Positions 43,189-52,435 of a stretch of 64,000 nucleotides of DNA are shown here, in pieces. The notes under the pieces are model-generated. The model was not told where the DNA came from, made no database searches, and saw nothing but the letters and a program-made list of their open reading frames with translations. Positions within the stretch are counted from its first letter, which is position 1. The number at the start of each line of letters is the position of its first letter. The translations under genes were made by a program, and so were the position numbers. Source of the stretch: Cruoricaptor ignavus (GTDB lineage Bacteria > Bacteroidota > Bacteroidia > Flavobacteriales > Weeksellaceae); the NCBI RefSeq assembly GCF_900141665.1, contig NZ_FQYI01000001.1, positions 124,001-188,000 of the forward strand, written 5' to 3'.

Positions 43189-44052
43189 TTAGTGGTATTC
43201 TGCAAAAGAAGATTGGATTGCCATCGCGATCTCATCAATTTTGAAGGTAAGCCCATCAATCTTCGAAGTAAAATAGTTGTAAAGAATGATCGCAATTGCA
43301 GAAGTACCGATACCAAGTGCAGTGTTAATAAGCGCCTCGGAAATACCTGTTGAGAGCGCAGCCGCATCCGGCGTACCGCCTCCAGCACCCAAAGCGAAGA
43401 ACGCACGGATCATACCAATTACGGTACCAAGGAGCGCCACGAGTGTAGCAACCGTACCCAAAGTGGAGAGGATGATCATGTTTCTTTCTAACATCGGCAT
43501 TTCAAGTGTAGTAGCCTCCTCGATAGTTTTATTTAGCGCAGCCATCTTTTGCTCCTTGTTCATTGTAGTGTCAGCGGAAAGAACCTTGTAGGTAGTAAGA
43601 CCTTCCTTTACTACATTACCAATAGAACCTCCCTGTCTGTCGCACTCTTCAAGAGCTTCATCGATTCTGTTTTGGTTGAGCAGCCCTCTCACTTTGTTTA
43701 CAAAAGCATCCACATTACCGTTGCCGGCTGCCTTGCCAAGTACGATTGCACGCTCAATGGAGAACACAATAACTGTAAGCATAAAGGTGATAAGGATAGG
43801 TACGATAATACCTCCTTTATAAATGATCCCCATGAAGGATTCCGGGTGAATGTGGTTTCCGTCTACACCGGAGAATGCAACGGAGCCGCTGCCAAGTTTT
43901 TCTGCATCTTTAAAGTTCGAAGGATTACCCAGAACGAAAAAATAAATGCAGAATCCAATCGCAAGGAGGATTGGGATGATGATCGCAGGATTCAGACCCG
44001 CCTTCTTTCTCGGTTGAACATCTAGATGCTCATTTGTAACATTCGTTTCCAT
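43189..44052 (-). CDS. exbB: MotA/TolQ/ExbB proton channel protein
   Basis: ExbB assembles the proton channel that powers TonB. The 287 residues have an N-terminal helix (about 20-42), a second at about 78-100, and the conserved two-helix channel region from about 195 to 265. That region has LSTLGTVATLVALLGTVIGMI and the GTSAIAIILYNYF segment. It is the first gene of the operon. Upstream is a 242-base AT-rich gap holding a perfect inverted repeat; no exact TAnnTTTG core was found close to the start. Confidence 0.94.
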   Translation of the reverse strand: METNVTNEHLDVQPRKKAGLNPAIIIPILLAIGFCIYFFVLGNPSNFKDAEKLGSGSVAFSGVDGNHIHPESFMGIIYKGGIIVPILITFMLTVIVFSIERAIVLGKAAGNGNVDAFVNKVRGLLNQNRIDEALEECDRQGGSIGNVVKEGLTTYKVLSADTTMNKEQKMAALNKTIEEATTLEMPMLERNMIILSTLGTVATLVALLGTVIGMIRAFFALGAGGGTPDAAALSTGISEALINTALGIGTSAIAIILYNYFTSKIDGLTFKIDEIAMAIQSSFAEYH

Positions 44053-44153
44053 TGTGATAAGTAATTAATAGTTGTTTTTTGTTTTTCGGGTGTAAAATAA
44101 AGTGAAAATTTTCAAAGCCACAAGAGTTTAGCCATCTGAAAGCGTTTTTTTTT

Positions 44154-44175
44154 AATATTAAACTTTGTTAATATT
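44154..44175. repeat. Perfect inverted repeat upstream of exbB, in a 242-base AT-rich gap
   Basis: Arms AATATTAA and TTAATATT flank six bases, about 100 bases upstream of the exbB start. It may be an operator or a weak hairpin. The rest of the gap 44053-44294 is A/T-rich with no ORF or RNA gene that I can recognise. Confidence 0.4.
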
Positions 44176-44294
44176 GAAAAATATCCAATTAATGCAATTT
44201 AAAGTAATTAAAATTAAAAAATATCACAATATTATTGAAAATTATAGCTATCGCCAGCTTAAAATAAAAAATTAATTAATTTCATTTTTTTCTG

Positions 44295-47138
44295 TCAGTG
44301 AACAATATTCACAATCTTATCCTTCACCACAATCACCTTTTTCGGCGTGTTTCCGGCAAGCTGCGCCAAAACTCTCTCGTCAGCAAGTGCCGCTTTCTCC
44401 ACATCTTGCGGTTCCATACCTGTAGGCAAAGCCAGTTTGAAACGCATCTTCCCGTTAAAACTTACCGGATATTCAAATTCATCTTCCACCAAGAAAGCTT
44501 CGTTCAGCTCAGGGAAAGCCGCAAAATCAACCGAAGTTTCGTGGCCTAATTTTTCCCACAGCTCTTCGCAAATGTGCGGTGCATACGGCGAAATCAAAAC
44601 CGCCAAAGGTTCCAGGATCTGCCGCTTGTTGCACTTCAGCTTCTGCAGCTCATTCACCGCAATCATAAACTGCGACACCGATGTATTGAACGAAAAATGC
44701 TCGATATCATAGGTGAACCTTTTGATTAAAGTGTGCAGCACTTTCAGTTCAGCCTTCGTAGGCGCTTCATCCGAAACCGAAAATTCATCACCATTATAAT
44801 ACAGGTTGTAGAATTTTTTCAGGAAACCGTAAACGCCCGACAAACCCTGCGTGTTCCACGGCTTGCTTTGTTCCAGCGGACCGAGGAACATTTCGTAAAG
44901 CCTCAAGCAATCGGCGCCGTATTCATCACAAATATCATCAGGGTTTACCACATTGTATTTGGATTTCGACATTTTTTCGACTTCCCGCTCTACCAGATAT
45001 TTTTCGTCATCCAAGATAAATTCCGCGTCGGCAAATTCAGGCCGCCAGTTTCTGAACAATTCAACATCCAGCTCATCCGTTGCACCTTTCAGCAGCGAAA
45101 CATCCGCGTGGATTTTCTGCGTCTGATAATCTTTGGCTAAATTTTTCGAGACAAATTTATTCGTTCCTTCAATCCGGAAGACAAACGCACTCATCCCCAA
45201 AATCATCCCCTGATTGATGAGCTTTTGGAAAGGCTCTTCCTGCGCTATGAAACCGCGGTCTTTCAGGAACATATTCCAGAATCGCGAATACAGCAGATGC
45301 CCTGTGGCGTGCTCACTTCCCCCGATGTACAAATCAACCTGCCCCCAATAATCCGATTTTTCCTTTTGGCAAAAATACCCATCATTCCGCGGATCCATAT
45401 ACCTCAGGAAATACCAGGAACTGCCTGCCCAGCCAGGCATCGTGGAAAGCTCAATCGGGAAAACCTTCTCATTATCAATCAGTTGAGATTCCACAACTTT
45501 CTCGTTGGCCTCATCCCAAGCCCAATTTTTCGCATTTCCAAGCGGTGGCTCGCCGTCTTCCGTCGGCAAGTATTTTTCAACTTCCGGCAATTCCAGCGGC
45601 AGTGCAGATTCCGGCAAAGTGTACGGCAAGCCGTCCTTGAAATACACCGGCACAGGCTCACCCCAGTATCTTTGGCGGGAAAATATCGCATCGCGCTGCC
45701 TATAGTTCGTCATCCCTTTTCCGATGCCTAGTGCTTCAATTTTCTCAAGGATTTTTATTTTCGCATCATTATAATTAAGGCCGTTCAGAAACTCAGAATT
45801 CACGCAAACAGAATCTTTGGAATCGTAGGACTCTTCCTGCACATCGCCATCGTGTTCAATGACATTTATAATTTCCAGTCCGAATTTCTTCGCAAAACGG
45901 TGGTCTCTTTCATCGTGGGCAGGCACCGCCATCACCGCTCCCGTTCCATAGCCCATCAGCACATAATCAGAGATGAAAATCGGCAAAGCCTTTCCTGTAA
46001 ATGGATGCACGGCATAGCTCCCCGTGAAGGCGCCCGAAACATTTTTCACATCGGCCATCCTTTCCCGCTCCGATTTTTTCGAGGTTTCTTCGGTGTAATT
46101 TTCCACTTCGGCTTTCTGGTCATCAGTCGTCAGTTCTTCCACCAAAGGATGCTCTGGCGCCAGCACCATAAATGTGGCACCGAAAATAGTATCAGGCCTT
46201 GTGGTGAAAATTTCTACCGTAGATTTTTCATTTTGGGAAACTTCAAACTTCGAATTTTGAATTTCAAATTTAATAGAAGCCCCCACGCTCTTTCCAATCC
46301 AGTACTCCTGAGAATCCTTCAAAGGCTGCGGCCAGTCGAGATTTTCAAGGCCGTTCAGAAGGCGTTCGGAATAGGCAGAAATCCGCATACTCCACTGCAT
46401 CATTTTCTTCTGGAAAACCGAATGGCCGCCGCGCTCAGATTTGCCATCCTTCACCTCATCGTTCGCCAAAACGGTTCCCAAGGCAGGGCACCAGTTCACG
46501 GTGGTTTCTGCCCGGTAAGCCAGGCGATAATTCAGCAGAATATCCTGCTGATCGGCTTCTGATGCGTTGTTCCATTCTTCCGCTGAAAAATTCAAGGCGT
46601 CGGTTTGCGCTGCATTTAGATTTTCAGTTCCAAATTTTTGAAAATGGTTAACGAGCGTAGAAATCGGCTCCGCTTTGTCGGTTTCAAAATCATACCACGA
46701 ATGAAACAACTGAACAAAAATCCACTGCGTCCATTTATAATAGGCAGGATCAGAAGTTTTCAGCTCACGGCTCCAATCAAAAGAAAAGCCGATTCTGCGA
46801 AGCTGCTCTTCGTATCTCGCCGCATTTTCTTCCGTCGTAATTGCAGGATGCTGCCCCGTCTGAATCGCATATTGCTCCGCCGGAAGCCCGAAGGAATCGT
46901 AGCCGATTGGGTGCAGCACATTATAACCCTGGTGCCTTTTGAAGCGGGCATAAATATCCGAGGCGATGTAGCCCAGAGGATGCCCTACATGCAGGCCTGC
47001 GCCCGATGGATAGGGGAACATATCCAGCGCATAGAACTTCGGTTTCTCTGTTTCGTTCGGCTCCGCAGCACGGAAAGTCTGCCGTTCATTCCAGATTTTC
47101 TGCCACTTTCGCTCAATCGCTTGATGGTCGTAAAACAT
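44295..47138 (-). CDS. leuS: Leucyl-tRNA synthetase
   Basis: LeuS charges tRNA-Leu. The 947 residues have the class I HIGH-type motif in [16 protein letters not shown], a CP1 editing domain with [20 protein letters not shown], the KMSKS motif near [16 protein letters not shown], and a C-terminal anticodon-binding part. The start [13 protein letters not shown] fits the family; a six-residue extension (MRKFSR) was rejected. A promoter core lies 22 bases upstream. Between KMSKS and the zinc-site region there is an insertion (about 650-720) with FNFRIEGT-like sequence, as in other Bacteroidota LeuS. Confidence 0.96.
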   Translation of the reverse strand: MFYDHQAIERKWQKIWNERQTFRAAEPNETEKPKFYALDMFPYPSGAGLHVGHPLGYIASDIYARFKRHQGYNVLHPIGYDSFGLPAEQYAIQTGQHPAITTEENAARYEEQLRRIGFSFDWSRELKTSDPAYYKWTQWIFVQLFHSWYDFETDKAEPISTLVNHFQKFGTENLNAAQTDALNFSAEEWNNASEADQQDILLNYRLAYRAETTVNWCPALGTVLANDEVKDGKSERGGHSVFQKKMMQWSMRISAYSERLLNGLENLDWPQPLKDSQEYWIGKSVGASIKFEIQNSKFEVSQNEKSTVEIFTTRPDTIFGATFMVLAPEHPLVEELTTDDQKAEVENYTEETSKKSERERMADVKNVSGAFTGSYAVHPFTGKALPIFISDYVLMGYGTGAVMAVPAHDERDHRFAKKFGLEIINVIEHDGDVQEESYDSKDSVCVNSEFLNGLNYNDAKIKILEKIEALGIGKGMTNYRQRDAIFSRQRYWGEPVPVYFKDGLPYTLPESALPLELPEVEKYLPTEDGEPPLGNAKNWAWDEANEKVVESQLIDNEKVFPIELSTMPGWAGSSWYFLRYMDPRNDGYFCQKEKSDYWGQVDLYIGGSEHATGHLLYSRFWNMFLKDRGFIAQEEPFQKLINQGMILGMSAFVFRIEGTNKFVSKNLAKDYQTQKIHADVSLLKGATDELDVELFRNWRPEFADAEFILDDEKYLVEREVEKMSKSKYNVVNPDDICDEYGADCLRLYEMFLGPLEQSKPWNTQGLSGVYGFLKKFYNLYYNGDEFSVSDEAPTKAELKVLHTLIKRFTYDIEHFSFNTSVSQFMIAVNELQKLKCNKRQILEPLAVLISPYAPHICEELWEKLGHETSVDFAAFPELNEAFLVEDEFEYPVSFNGKMRFKLALPTGMEPQDVEKAALADERVLAQLAGNTPKKVIVVKDKIVNIVH

Positions 47139-47160
47139 TCGTGAAAATTTTCGCAAAACG

Positions 47161-47168
47161 CAAATTTA
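47161..47168 (-). promoter_or_regulatory. -7 box (TAAATTTG) for leuS
   Basis: An exact TAnnTTTG core on the minus strand, 22 bases before the chosen leuS ATG. Confidence 0.55.
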
Positions 47169-47273
47169 ATGTTTTTGGAAATTTTAGGTTAAGGTTAAGA
47201 TTGAGATTAAATCGGTTTTATGCTGTGCTAAAATTTTTACTTGGTTCTTTTTACCTGGCACTTTAATTTCTAT

Positions 47274-47281
47274 TATTTTTG
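47274..47281 (+). promoter_or_regulatory. -7 box (TATTTTTG) abutting the glycosyltransferase start
   Basis: An exact TAnnTTTG core ending four bases before the first of two consecutive ATG codons (47286, 47289). The mRNA would start at or next to them. Confidence 0.55.
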
Positions 47282-47285
47282 CAAA

Positions 47286-48041
47286 ATGATGCCCGAAGTT
47301 TCCATCATCACGCCCTGCTACAATTCTGCGAAGTATTTGCAGGAAACGATACAATCGGTTAAAAATCAATCGTTTACAGATTGGGAATGGATTATTGCGG
47401 ATGATGCTTCTCAGGATAATTCTGCGGAAATTATCGGTCGGGAAAATGATGAGAGAATCATCCTGATAAAATCGGCGCAGAACGGTGGTGCAGGCCACGC
47501 AAGAAATCTGGCGCTGGAAAAGGCTTCCGGAAGGTTCATCACTTTTCTGGATGCCGATGATTTTTGGGAACCAAATTTTCTGGAAGAAATGGTGGGCTTT
47601 ATGAAGCGAGAAAATGCTGAGCTGGCGTACTCCAACTATGCACGGTGTGATGAAAATCTGAACCCTGTTCTCGAAGATTTCAAAGCGGATAAAACCGTGA
47701 CTTTCAATAACTTACTGAAAACCTGCAGGCTTTCTCTGCTGAGCTCGATGTACGATTCTGCGAGAGTTGGCAAGGAATTTTTCCCGGAAGGCAGCAAGCG
47801 TGAAGACCATGTGATGTGGCTGAATCTGCTGCGGAAAATTCCCGAGGGAAAACCGCTGCCGAAAACGATGGCGAAGTACAGGATGCATTCTGCAAGCGTT
47901 TCTCGTCGGAAATCGAAAATCGTGCGGGATCAGTATTTGGTTTACCGGGAACATATGAAATTTTCCGCGCTGAAATCGCTGTATTACACGGCAAATTGGG
48001 CGTTCAACGGTTTTTTGAAATATTCCAAGTTATTCAATTAG
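47286..48041 (+). CDS. Glycosyltransferase family 2
   Basis: This 251-residue GT-A enzyme probably adds a sugar to an envelope glycan. It starts PEVSIITPCYNSAKYLQETI and has the DDASQDNS metal-site region, FLDADDFWEPNFLEEM (DXD) and the EDHVMWLNLL segment. There is no membrane helix, so it should act on the cytoplasmic face. The start was set at the paired ATG codons after the promoter core. It runs convergently into waaA with an eight-base overlap. A function in lipooligosaccharide core synthesis fits the neighbour but is inference. Confidence 0.9.
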   Translation: MMPEVSIITPCYNSAKYLQETIQSVKNQSFTDWEWIIADDASQDNSAEIIGRENDERIILIKSAQNGGAGHARNLALEKASGRFITFLDADDFWEPNFLEEMVGFMKRENAELAYSNYARCDENLNPVLEDFKADKTVTFNNLLKTCRLSLLSSMYDSARVGKEFFPEGSKREDHVMWLNLLRKIPEGKPLPKTMAKYRMHSASVSRRKSKIVRDQYLVYREHMKFSALKSLYYTANWAFNGFLKYSKLFN

Positions 48042-49272
48042 GGCATATTTCTTCAATTTTCCCGATGACGATTTCCGTGGCATCTGGTTGATTTTCAACG
48101 AACTGCCTTGCTGCATATCCCATTTCTGAAATCTGCTGTGGATTTTTCAGTAATTCAAAAATAAATTCCGCCGCTGATTTTTCATCCGTGAAAGATTTCG
48201 CTCCATTTGCTAAAATCAGGGCATCGGCTTCCGGATTTTTTCGGTAATGATTGCCGAAAATTACAGGCACGCCAAACACCGCGGCTTCCAGAATATTGTG
48301 CAGGCCTTTGGAATGAAAACCGCCGCCAACCACCGCAATACCGGCATAGTTGTAAATTTTCGAAAGCAAACCGACGCTGTCAATTATCAAGGTTTGAAAA
48401 TCGAAACTATTAGTTTCATTTTGAAACTCTGAGTAAAGTTTGGCCGCTGGAAATTTCCTTTTGATTTCAGGAATTCTTTTCAAATCGTGCGGTGCCAAAA
48501 TGATTTTAACCTGCTGTTTTTCAGCTAAAAGCTCAGCAATATTCTCTTCAGCTTCCCACGAACTTCCGAAAACCACCAGTTTTGAATTACCTTTAAATTC
48601 ACCTATAAAATCCACAGAATTATCCCTCATCAAATTCTGCTTCACCCTGTCAAAACGCGTATCGCCGGAAACTGCGCCATTTTTTAAGCCCACAGTTTTT
48701 GAAAGTTTTAAGGATGAACTGTTTTGATGAAAAAAGAAACTCACCGTTTCATTGAGTTTCCGCACGAACCACTGCCCGTAAGGTTTGAAGAAAATTTGCT
48801 GCTCATAAAACAGCGCAGAAACCACGAAAACTTTAGCGCCGTTTTCTTTCAAAGTTTCGAGCAGATTGTACCAGAAATCATACTTTACCGTGAAGAAAAT
48901 TTCCGTCTGAAAATTTCCGCAAAACCTTTGCACATCGGCTTTTCTGTCGAAAGGCAAATAGCACACTGCATCAGCAATGTGATTTTTTTTGGCAACAATT
49001 TCATAGCCTGAAGGCGAGAAAAAAGTGATGAGAATTTTCCTGCCGGGAAATTTTTGTTTCAGCTGCTGCAAAACCGGCAATCCCTGTTCATACTCCCCCA
49101 AACTTGCGGCATGCATCCAGATTATTCTGTCGGTTTCACTGAATTTTCTGCGGATAATGGCTTCGCTTTTGCTTTTGCCTTCAACACTTTTTTTTGCTTT
49201 TTCGTTAAAAAAAGCAGCGAATTTCATCCCGAAAATCAGGAATTCCACAAAAATATTGTAGAGAATTTTCAT
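48034..49272 (-). CDS. waaA: 3-deoxy-D-manno-octulosonic acid (Kdo) transferase
   Basis: WaaA (KdtA) transfers Kdo from CMP-Kdo to lipid IVA. The 412-residue GT-B enzyme has an N-terminal hydrophobic anchor (about 1-20), then WMHAASLGEYEQGLPV, the SGYEIV region, and the second-half landmarks VFGSSWEAEE, GGGFHSKGLHNILEAAVFGVPVIFGNHY. These match KdtA over the full length. It overlaps the NlpC gene by four bases and forms one unit with NlpC and probably the methyltransferase upstream. With lpxK at the left edge it shows a normal lipid A-Kdo pathway. Confidence 0.94.
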   Translation of the reverse strand: MKILYNIFVEFLIFGMKFAAFFNEKAKKSVEGKSKSEAIIRRKFSETDRIIWMHAASLGEYEQGLPVLQQLKQKFPGRKILITFFSPSGYEIVAKKNHIADAVCYLPFDRKADVQRFCGNFQTEIFFTVKYDFWYNLLETLKENGAKVFVVSALFYEQQIFFKPYGQWFVRKLNETVSFFFHQNSSSLKLSKTVGLKNGAVSGDTRFDRVKQNLMRDNSVDFIGEFKGNSKLVVFGSSWEAEENIAELLAEKQQVKIILAPHDLKRIPEIKRKFPAAKLYSEFQNETNSFDFQTLIIDSVGLLSKIYNYAGIAVVGGGFHSKGLHNILEAAVFGVPVIFGNHYRKNPEADALILANGAKSFTDEKSAAEFIFELLKNPQQISEMGYAARQFVENQPDATEIVIGKIEEICPN

Positions 49273-49988
49273 TCTAAAATTCGTTTCAGGAAGCGCAGTC
49301 TGTGCGTGTATTTTTTCTGTTCGGCATTGTATATCCCCGTGGAATCCAGCATATCAATCCGCACTTTTCCGTGGGCGTGAATGATTTTCTGCTCCTCCAG
49401 CATTATGCCGATGTGAATGATTCTGCCTTCGCTGTTCTCGAAAAACGCCAAATCGCCGGGCTTTGCTTCGCCTACAAAATCCAGCAAAGTTCCTGCTTCA
49501 GCCTGCTGATAGGCATCTCTCGGCAATTGGATGCCGTGAATTTTAAATACCAGCTGCACAAAACCGCTGCAGTCGATCCCGAAAAACGATCTTCCGCCCC
49601 ACAAATACGGCACATTCAGAAATTCCCGTGCTGCTATGGCGATGCTTTCGCGCAAATTATCGCTGCGCTGTGGCACCGTGGTTTGGAAATCCACTTCAGA
49701 GCCCATTGATAAAAGGATTTTCCCGCTTTGCAAAACTGCGGAAGTGAAGGTTTCGCGCACCAGGTTTACCTTTCTACGCTGCCAATCTTCGTGGGAAACC
49801 GGCGTGATTTGCTTGGTATCCAGCCAGCCTTCGTAGCCGTCGAAATCCATCCGGATTTTCGTCCAGTTGTTCTGAACATCCAGTACATCGCAGCTTTCGC
49901 CGAAAAGCATTTGGGTTACCATTTCAGCGCGATCAGAATTTTCCGCACGGATTGGCGCCACAGAAACCGAGCAAACCGCTTTTTCCAT
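49269..49988 (-). CDS. NlpC/P60 family peptidase with N-terminal SH3 domains
   Basis: The 239-residue enzyme has SH3b-like N-terminal domains (about 1-115) and a C-terminal NlpC/P60 papain-fold domain. The latter has VPYLWGGRSFFGIDCSGF containing the catalytic Cys, IIHIGI with the catalytic His, and a third polar residue in HAHGKV. This is the layout of gamma-D-glutamyl-diamino acid endopeptidases (YkfC type) that cut peptidoglycan stem peptides. No signal peptide is visible, so it may recycle wall peptides in the cytoplasm. It overlaps waaA by four bases. Confidence 0.9.
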   Translation of the reverse strand: MEKAVCSVSVAPIRAENSDRAEMVTQMLFGESCDVLDVQNNWTKIRMDFDGYEGWLDTKQITPVSHEDWQRRKVNLVRETFTSAVLQSGKILLSMGSEVDFQTTVPQRSDNLRESIAIAAREFLNVPYLWGGRSFFGIDCSGFVQLVFKIHGIQLPRDAYQQAEAGTLLDFVGEAKPGDLAFFENSEGRIIHIGIMLEEQKIIHAHGKVRIDMLDSTGIYNAEQKKYTHRLRFLKRILE

Positions 49989-49991
49989 AAA

Positions 49992-50639
49992 TTATTTTTT
50001 TCTCAGCAAATGAACACCGTCACGAATTGGTAGTATAACATTCTCAAAATCAACATCTTGCGTGATTATTTCGTTCACTTCCTTTATTTTTAAAGTCTGC
50101 TTTGAAGCTGGGTTTTCCTGCAAAACTTTGCCGTACCAAAGCACATTGTCAAACAAAATTACCGAGCCGCTTTTCGTTTTTTCCTTTGCCAATCGGAAAT
50201 ATTCCGGGTAGTTCTGCTTATCGGCATCCACGAAAATCAGGTCGAAAATTTCATCCGTTTCATTTAAAAAATCAACTGCATTTTTCAGCCTGAAATCGAT
50301 TTTCTCGGCAAACTCACTTTCCGCAAAATATTTTTTGGGAAGATACGCCAAATCTTCGTTCACATCCAGCGTTATGATTTTCCCGTTTTCTGCCAGGCCT
50401 TCCGCCAAGCATAGCGTGGCATAGCCTGTGAAAGTCCCGATTTCCAGCACCTTCTCAGGCGAGAGCATTTTGGAAATCAGGCTCAGCAACCTGCCCTGAA
50501 GATATCCGGAAATCATATGTGGCTGCGTGGTTTTTTGGTAAGTTTCGCGGCGCAGCCTGCGAAGAATTTCCGGCTCCTGCGCTGCGTGTGCCTCCAGATA
50601 TCTGTCCATTTCAGGATGCTGCTCTTCAAAATAACTCAT
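49992..50639 (-). CDS. SAM-dependent O-methyltransferase (class I, catechol-type)
   Basis: The 215-residue enzyme carries the SAM-binding motif EIGTFTGYATLCLAEGL, the acidic DVNEDL end of the second strand, and the metal-binding segment DLIFVDADKQNY typical of divalent-cation-dependent O-methyltransferases such as catechol/caffeoyl-CoA types. The substrate is unknown. It lies three bases upstream of the NlpC gene and 23 downstream of fic, so it may share a transcript with both. Confidence 0.9.
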   Translation of the reverse strand: MSYFEEQHPEMDRYLEAHAAQEPEILRRLRRETYQKTTQPHMISGYLQGRLLSLISKMLSPEKVLEIGTFTGYATLCLAEGLAENGKIITLDVNEDLAYLPKKYFAESEFAEKIDFRLKNAVDFLNETDEIFDLIFVDADKQNYPEYFRLAKEKTKSGSVILFDNVLWYGKVLQENPASKQTLKIKEVNEIITQDVDFENVILPIRDGVHLLRKK

Positions 50640-50662
50640 CGCTCAAATTTAGAGAAATATTT

Positions 50663-51427
50663 CTAGCCCAGAGATTCCGGCAGCATCCGCAGAAACGGCA
50701 GCGCTTTGGAATAATCCACACTATAAAAATCGAAACCGAGACTGATGTTTTTGTAATAATCCGCACGGTTTTCCTTGTAAAACTTTTCGGAAGGCAGCTT
50801 CCAAAATTCCTTGCCGAGCTTTTCGGCGAGAAACCATTTCTCCATAAGCCTTGCCGCCCTTCCGTTACCATCCAGAAATGGGTGAATGTGCGCCATTCTG
50901 AGATGAATCAGCGAAGCGAAATAGAAGGCTTCCGCAGCATCCAGCCTCTCATTCAGCAAAGCGGAAATTTCCGTAAAAAACTCGGACATAATTTCTGGCA
51001 CCAGATGCTCTTCCACAGCCATATAAACCAGACCTTCACTGCCAAAAACGCCAACTTTGGAGTTGCGGTAATTGCCGCGCAAACTTTTTATGAGAAGCTC
51101 TTCGGAAAAAATGCGGTGCGCTTCCAGAAAACTTCCTTCGGTTAATGGGTTGTTCTGCGCGAAATTATAGGCTTTGCTCAGGTCATCTATTTCCTTTAAA
51201 TCCTTGGCTTCCCGATGGATTTCTTTTTGGAGGCGGAAATTCATAAAGGAATTTAGATCCACCGTGTTGCCTTCGATATTGGATGAATAAACCGCCGAAG
51301 CATCCGTCTGATACCCAAAATCCTGAGTTTCAGAATTAGCGCTGAAGCCGCTCACTTTTTGCAAAATTCTGCTACCAGCTTCTTCGATTAACTGATTAAA
51401 ACAAGGCCTGTCCGAAAGTTTCATCAT
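50663..51427 (-). CDS. Fic domain protein, class II (N-terminal inhibitory motif)
   Basis: Fic enzymes usually transfer AMP from ATP to a hydroxyl group on a protein. The 254 residues hold the complete active motif HPFLDGNGR at 182-190, with catalytic His182. The [S/T]xxxE[G/N] inhibitory motif is in SSNIEGN (Ser48, Glu52), placed N-terminal to the Fic core as in class II proteins, where the Glu blocks productive ATP binding. No separate antitoxin is next to it, which fits self-inhibition. The C-terminal ~60 residues are helical. The target is unknown. Confidence 0.92.
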   Translation of the reverse strand: MMKLSDRPCFNQLIEEAGSRILQKVSGFSANSETQDFGYQTDASAVYSSNIEGNTVDLNSFMNFRLQKEIHREAKDLKEIDDLSKAYNFAQNNPLTEGSFLEAHRIFSEELLIKSLRGNYRNSKVGVFGSEGLVYMAVEEHLVPEIMSEFFTEISALLNERLDAAEAFYFASLIHLRMAHIHPFLDGNGRAARLMEKWFLAEKLGKEFWKLPSEKFYKENRADYYKNISLGFDFYSVDYSKALPFLRMLPESLG

Positions 51428-51459
51428 ACCAAAAATAAGGAATATTCACCTTCCGCCAA

Positions 51460-51496
51460 AAACCAAAAATGCCAAAGCAAAAGGCCTTGGCATTTG
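51460..51496 (-). terminator. Intrinsic terminator after the OmpA lipoprotein gene
   Basis: Nine-base stem AAATGCCAA/TTGGCATTT, loop of eleven; on the minus strand a T-rich tract follows. Confidence 0.85.
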
Positions 51497-51514
51497 GGAT
51501 TGTTTTTGAAAAAA

Positions 51515-52360
51515 TTAACGCTTTTGGTTGGTAGGTGCTATGTCCATCAGCTTCATAAATTCATCAAGCTTCGGCATAATGATGATTTCCGTTCTGCGGT
51601 TTTCCGCCCTGCCGGAAACTGATGCGTTCGTAGTTTTCGGGTTGTATTCGCTTCGGCCGCCCGCCGTAATTCTCGAAGGATCTACACCGAATTCATTCTG
51701 CAGAACCTTAGCCACGGAAGTTCCGCGAAGTGCGGAAAGATCCCAGTTGTCACGCGGCAAATTGCTAGAGTTCAGCGGCACATTATCGGTATTACCTTCG
51801 ATGAGAACGGAATAAGTATCGTAATCGTTTATCACCGCTGCCACCTTTCCAAGAACCGCCTTGGCTGCCGGAAGAATACGGTAATCACCAGTGTTGTAGA
51901 GCATTTTGTCCGATAGCGAAATCATCACCACGCCTTTCAGAACCTTCACCTGAACATCATTATCCGCCACATCATCCAGCGAGCGTTTCAGCTTGTTGGA
52001 AAGCGCAAGGTTCAGGCTGTCGTTCCGTGCATTCGTGGAGATCAGCTGCTTGATGTACTTGTTGGAAGCGTTGATTTCGCCAATCAGTTTATCAATGTTC
52101 GCCGAGCCTTTCCCAGCATTGCTCAGGCAGGCATCCAGCGAAGATTTCAGCGCGTTGTTCTGATCTTTCAGCAGGCTGTTCTCGCTCATCAGTCCGCTGT
52201 TCTGCCCTTTCAGGTCTTGGATTTCCCTTTGGCGCTCGCCCAGGTTGTCAATCGCCGTTTTGTAGTTAGCGTTCAGCGCATCGTACTGCTTCTGGCTTAC
52301 GCAGCTTGCCAGCGCCAAAAGCATCATCGCCAATGCGAAAAACTTCGTGGTTTTCATCAT
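51515..52360 (-). CDS. OmpA family peptidoglycan-binding lipoprotein
   Basis: The 281-residue protein (start MMKTTKFFAL) has a lipoprotein signal with lipobox LASC, a long coiled coil (about 25-120) with heptad-like Leu/Asn pattern, and a C-terminal OmpA domain. That domain has DNVPLNSSNLPRDNWDLSALRG, the IEGNTD strand and GRAENRRTEI. It should anchor the outer membrane to the wall. The in-frame extension to 52411 crosses the divergent promoters and was rejected. It is a single-gene unit, divergent from tilS. Confidence 0.9.
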   Translation of the reverse strand: MMKTTKFFALAMMLLALASCVSQKQYDALNANYKTAIDNLGERQREIQDLKGQNSGLMSENSLLKDQNNALKSSLDACLSNAGKGSANIDKLIGEINASNKYIKQLISTNARNDSLNLALSNKLKRSLDDVADNDVQVKVLKGVVMISLSDKMLYNTGDYRILPAAKAVLGKVAAVINDYDTYSVLIEGNTDNVPLNSSNLPRDNWDLSALRGTSVAKVLQNEFGVDPSRITAGGRSEYNPKTTNASVSGRAENRRTEIIIMPKLDEFMKLMDIAPTNQKR

Positions 52361-52380
52361 ATTCACAGATTTTGTTTGGT

Positions 52381-52388
52381 CAAATTTA
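52381..52388 (-). promoter_or_regulatory. -7 box (TAAATTTG) for the OmpA lipoprotein
   Basis: An exact TAnnTTTG core on the minus strand, 20 bases before the chosen start. Confidence 0.55.
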
Positions 52389-52411
52389 CAAATTCCTTTT
52401 TTAAAAGCCAT

Positions 52412-52419
52412 TATCTTTG
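52412..52419 (+). promoter_or_regulatory. -7 box (TATCTTTG) for tilS
   Basis: An exact TAnnTTTG core 16 bases before the tilS ATG at 52436, arranged back-to-back with the OmpA core. Confidence 0.6.
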
Positions 52420-52435
52420 CCGGTGAAGATTGCCA

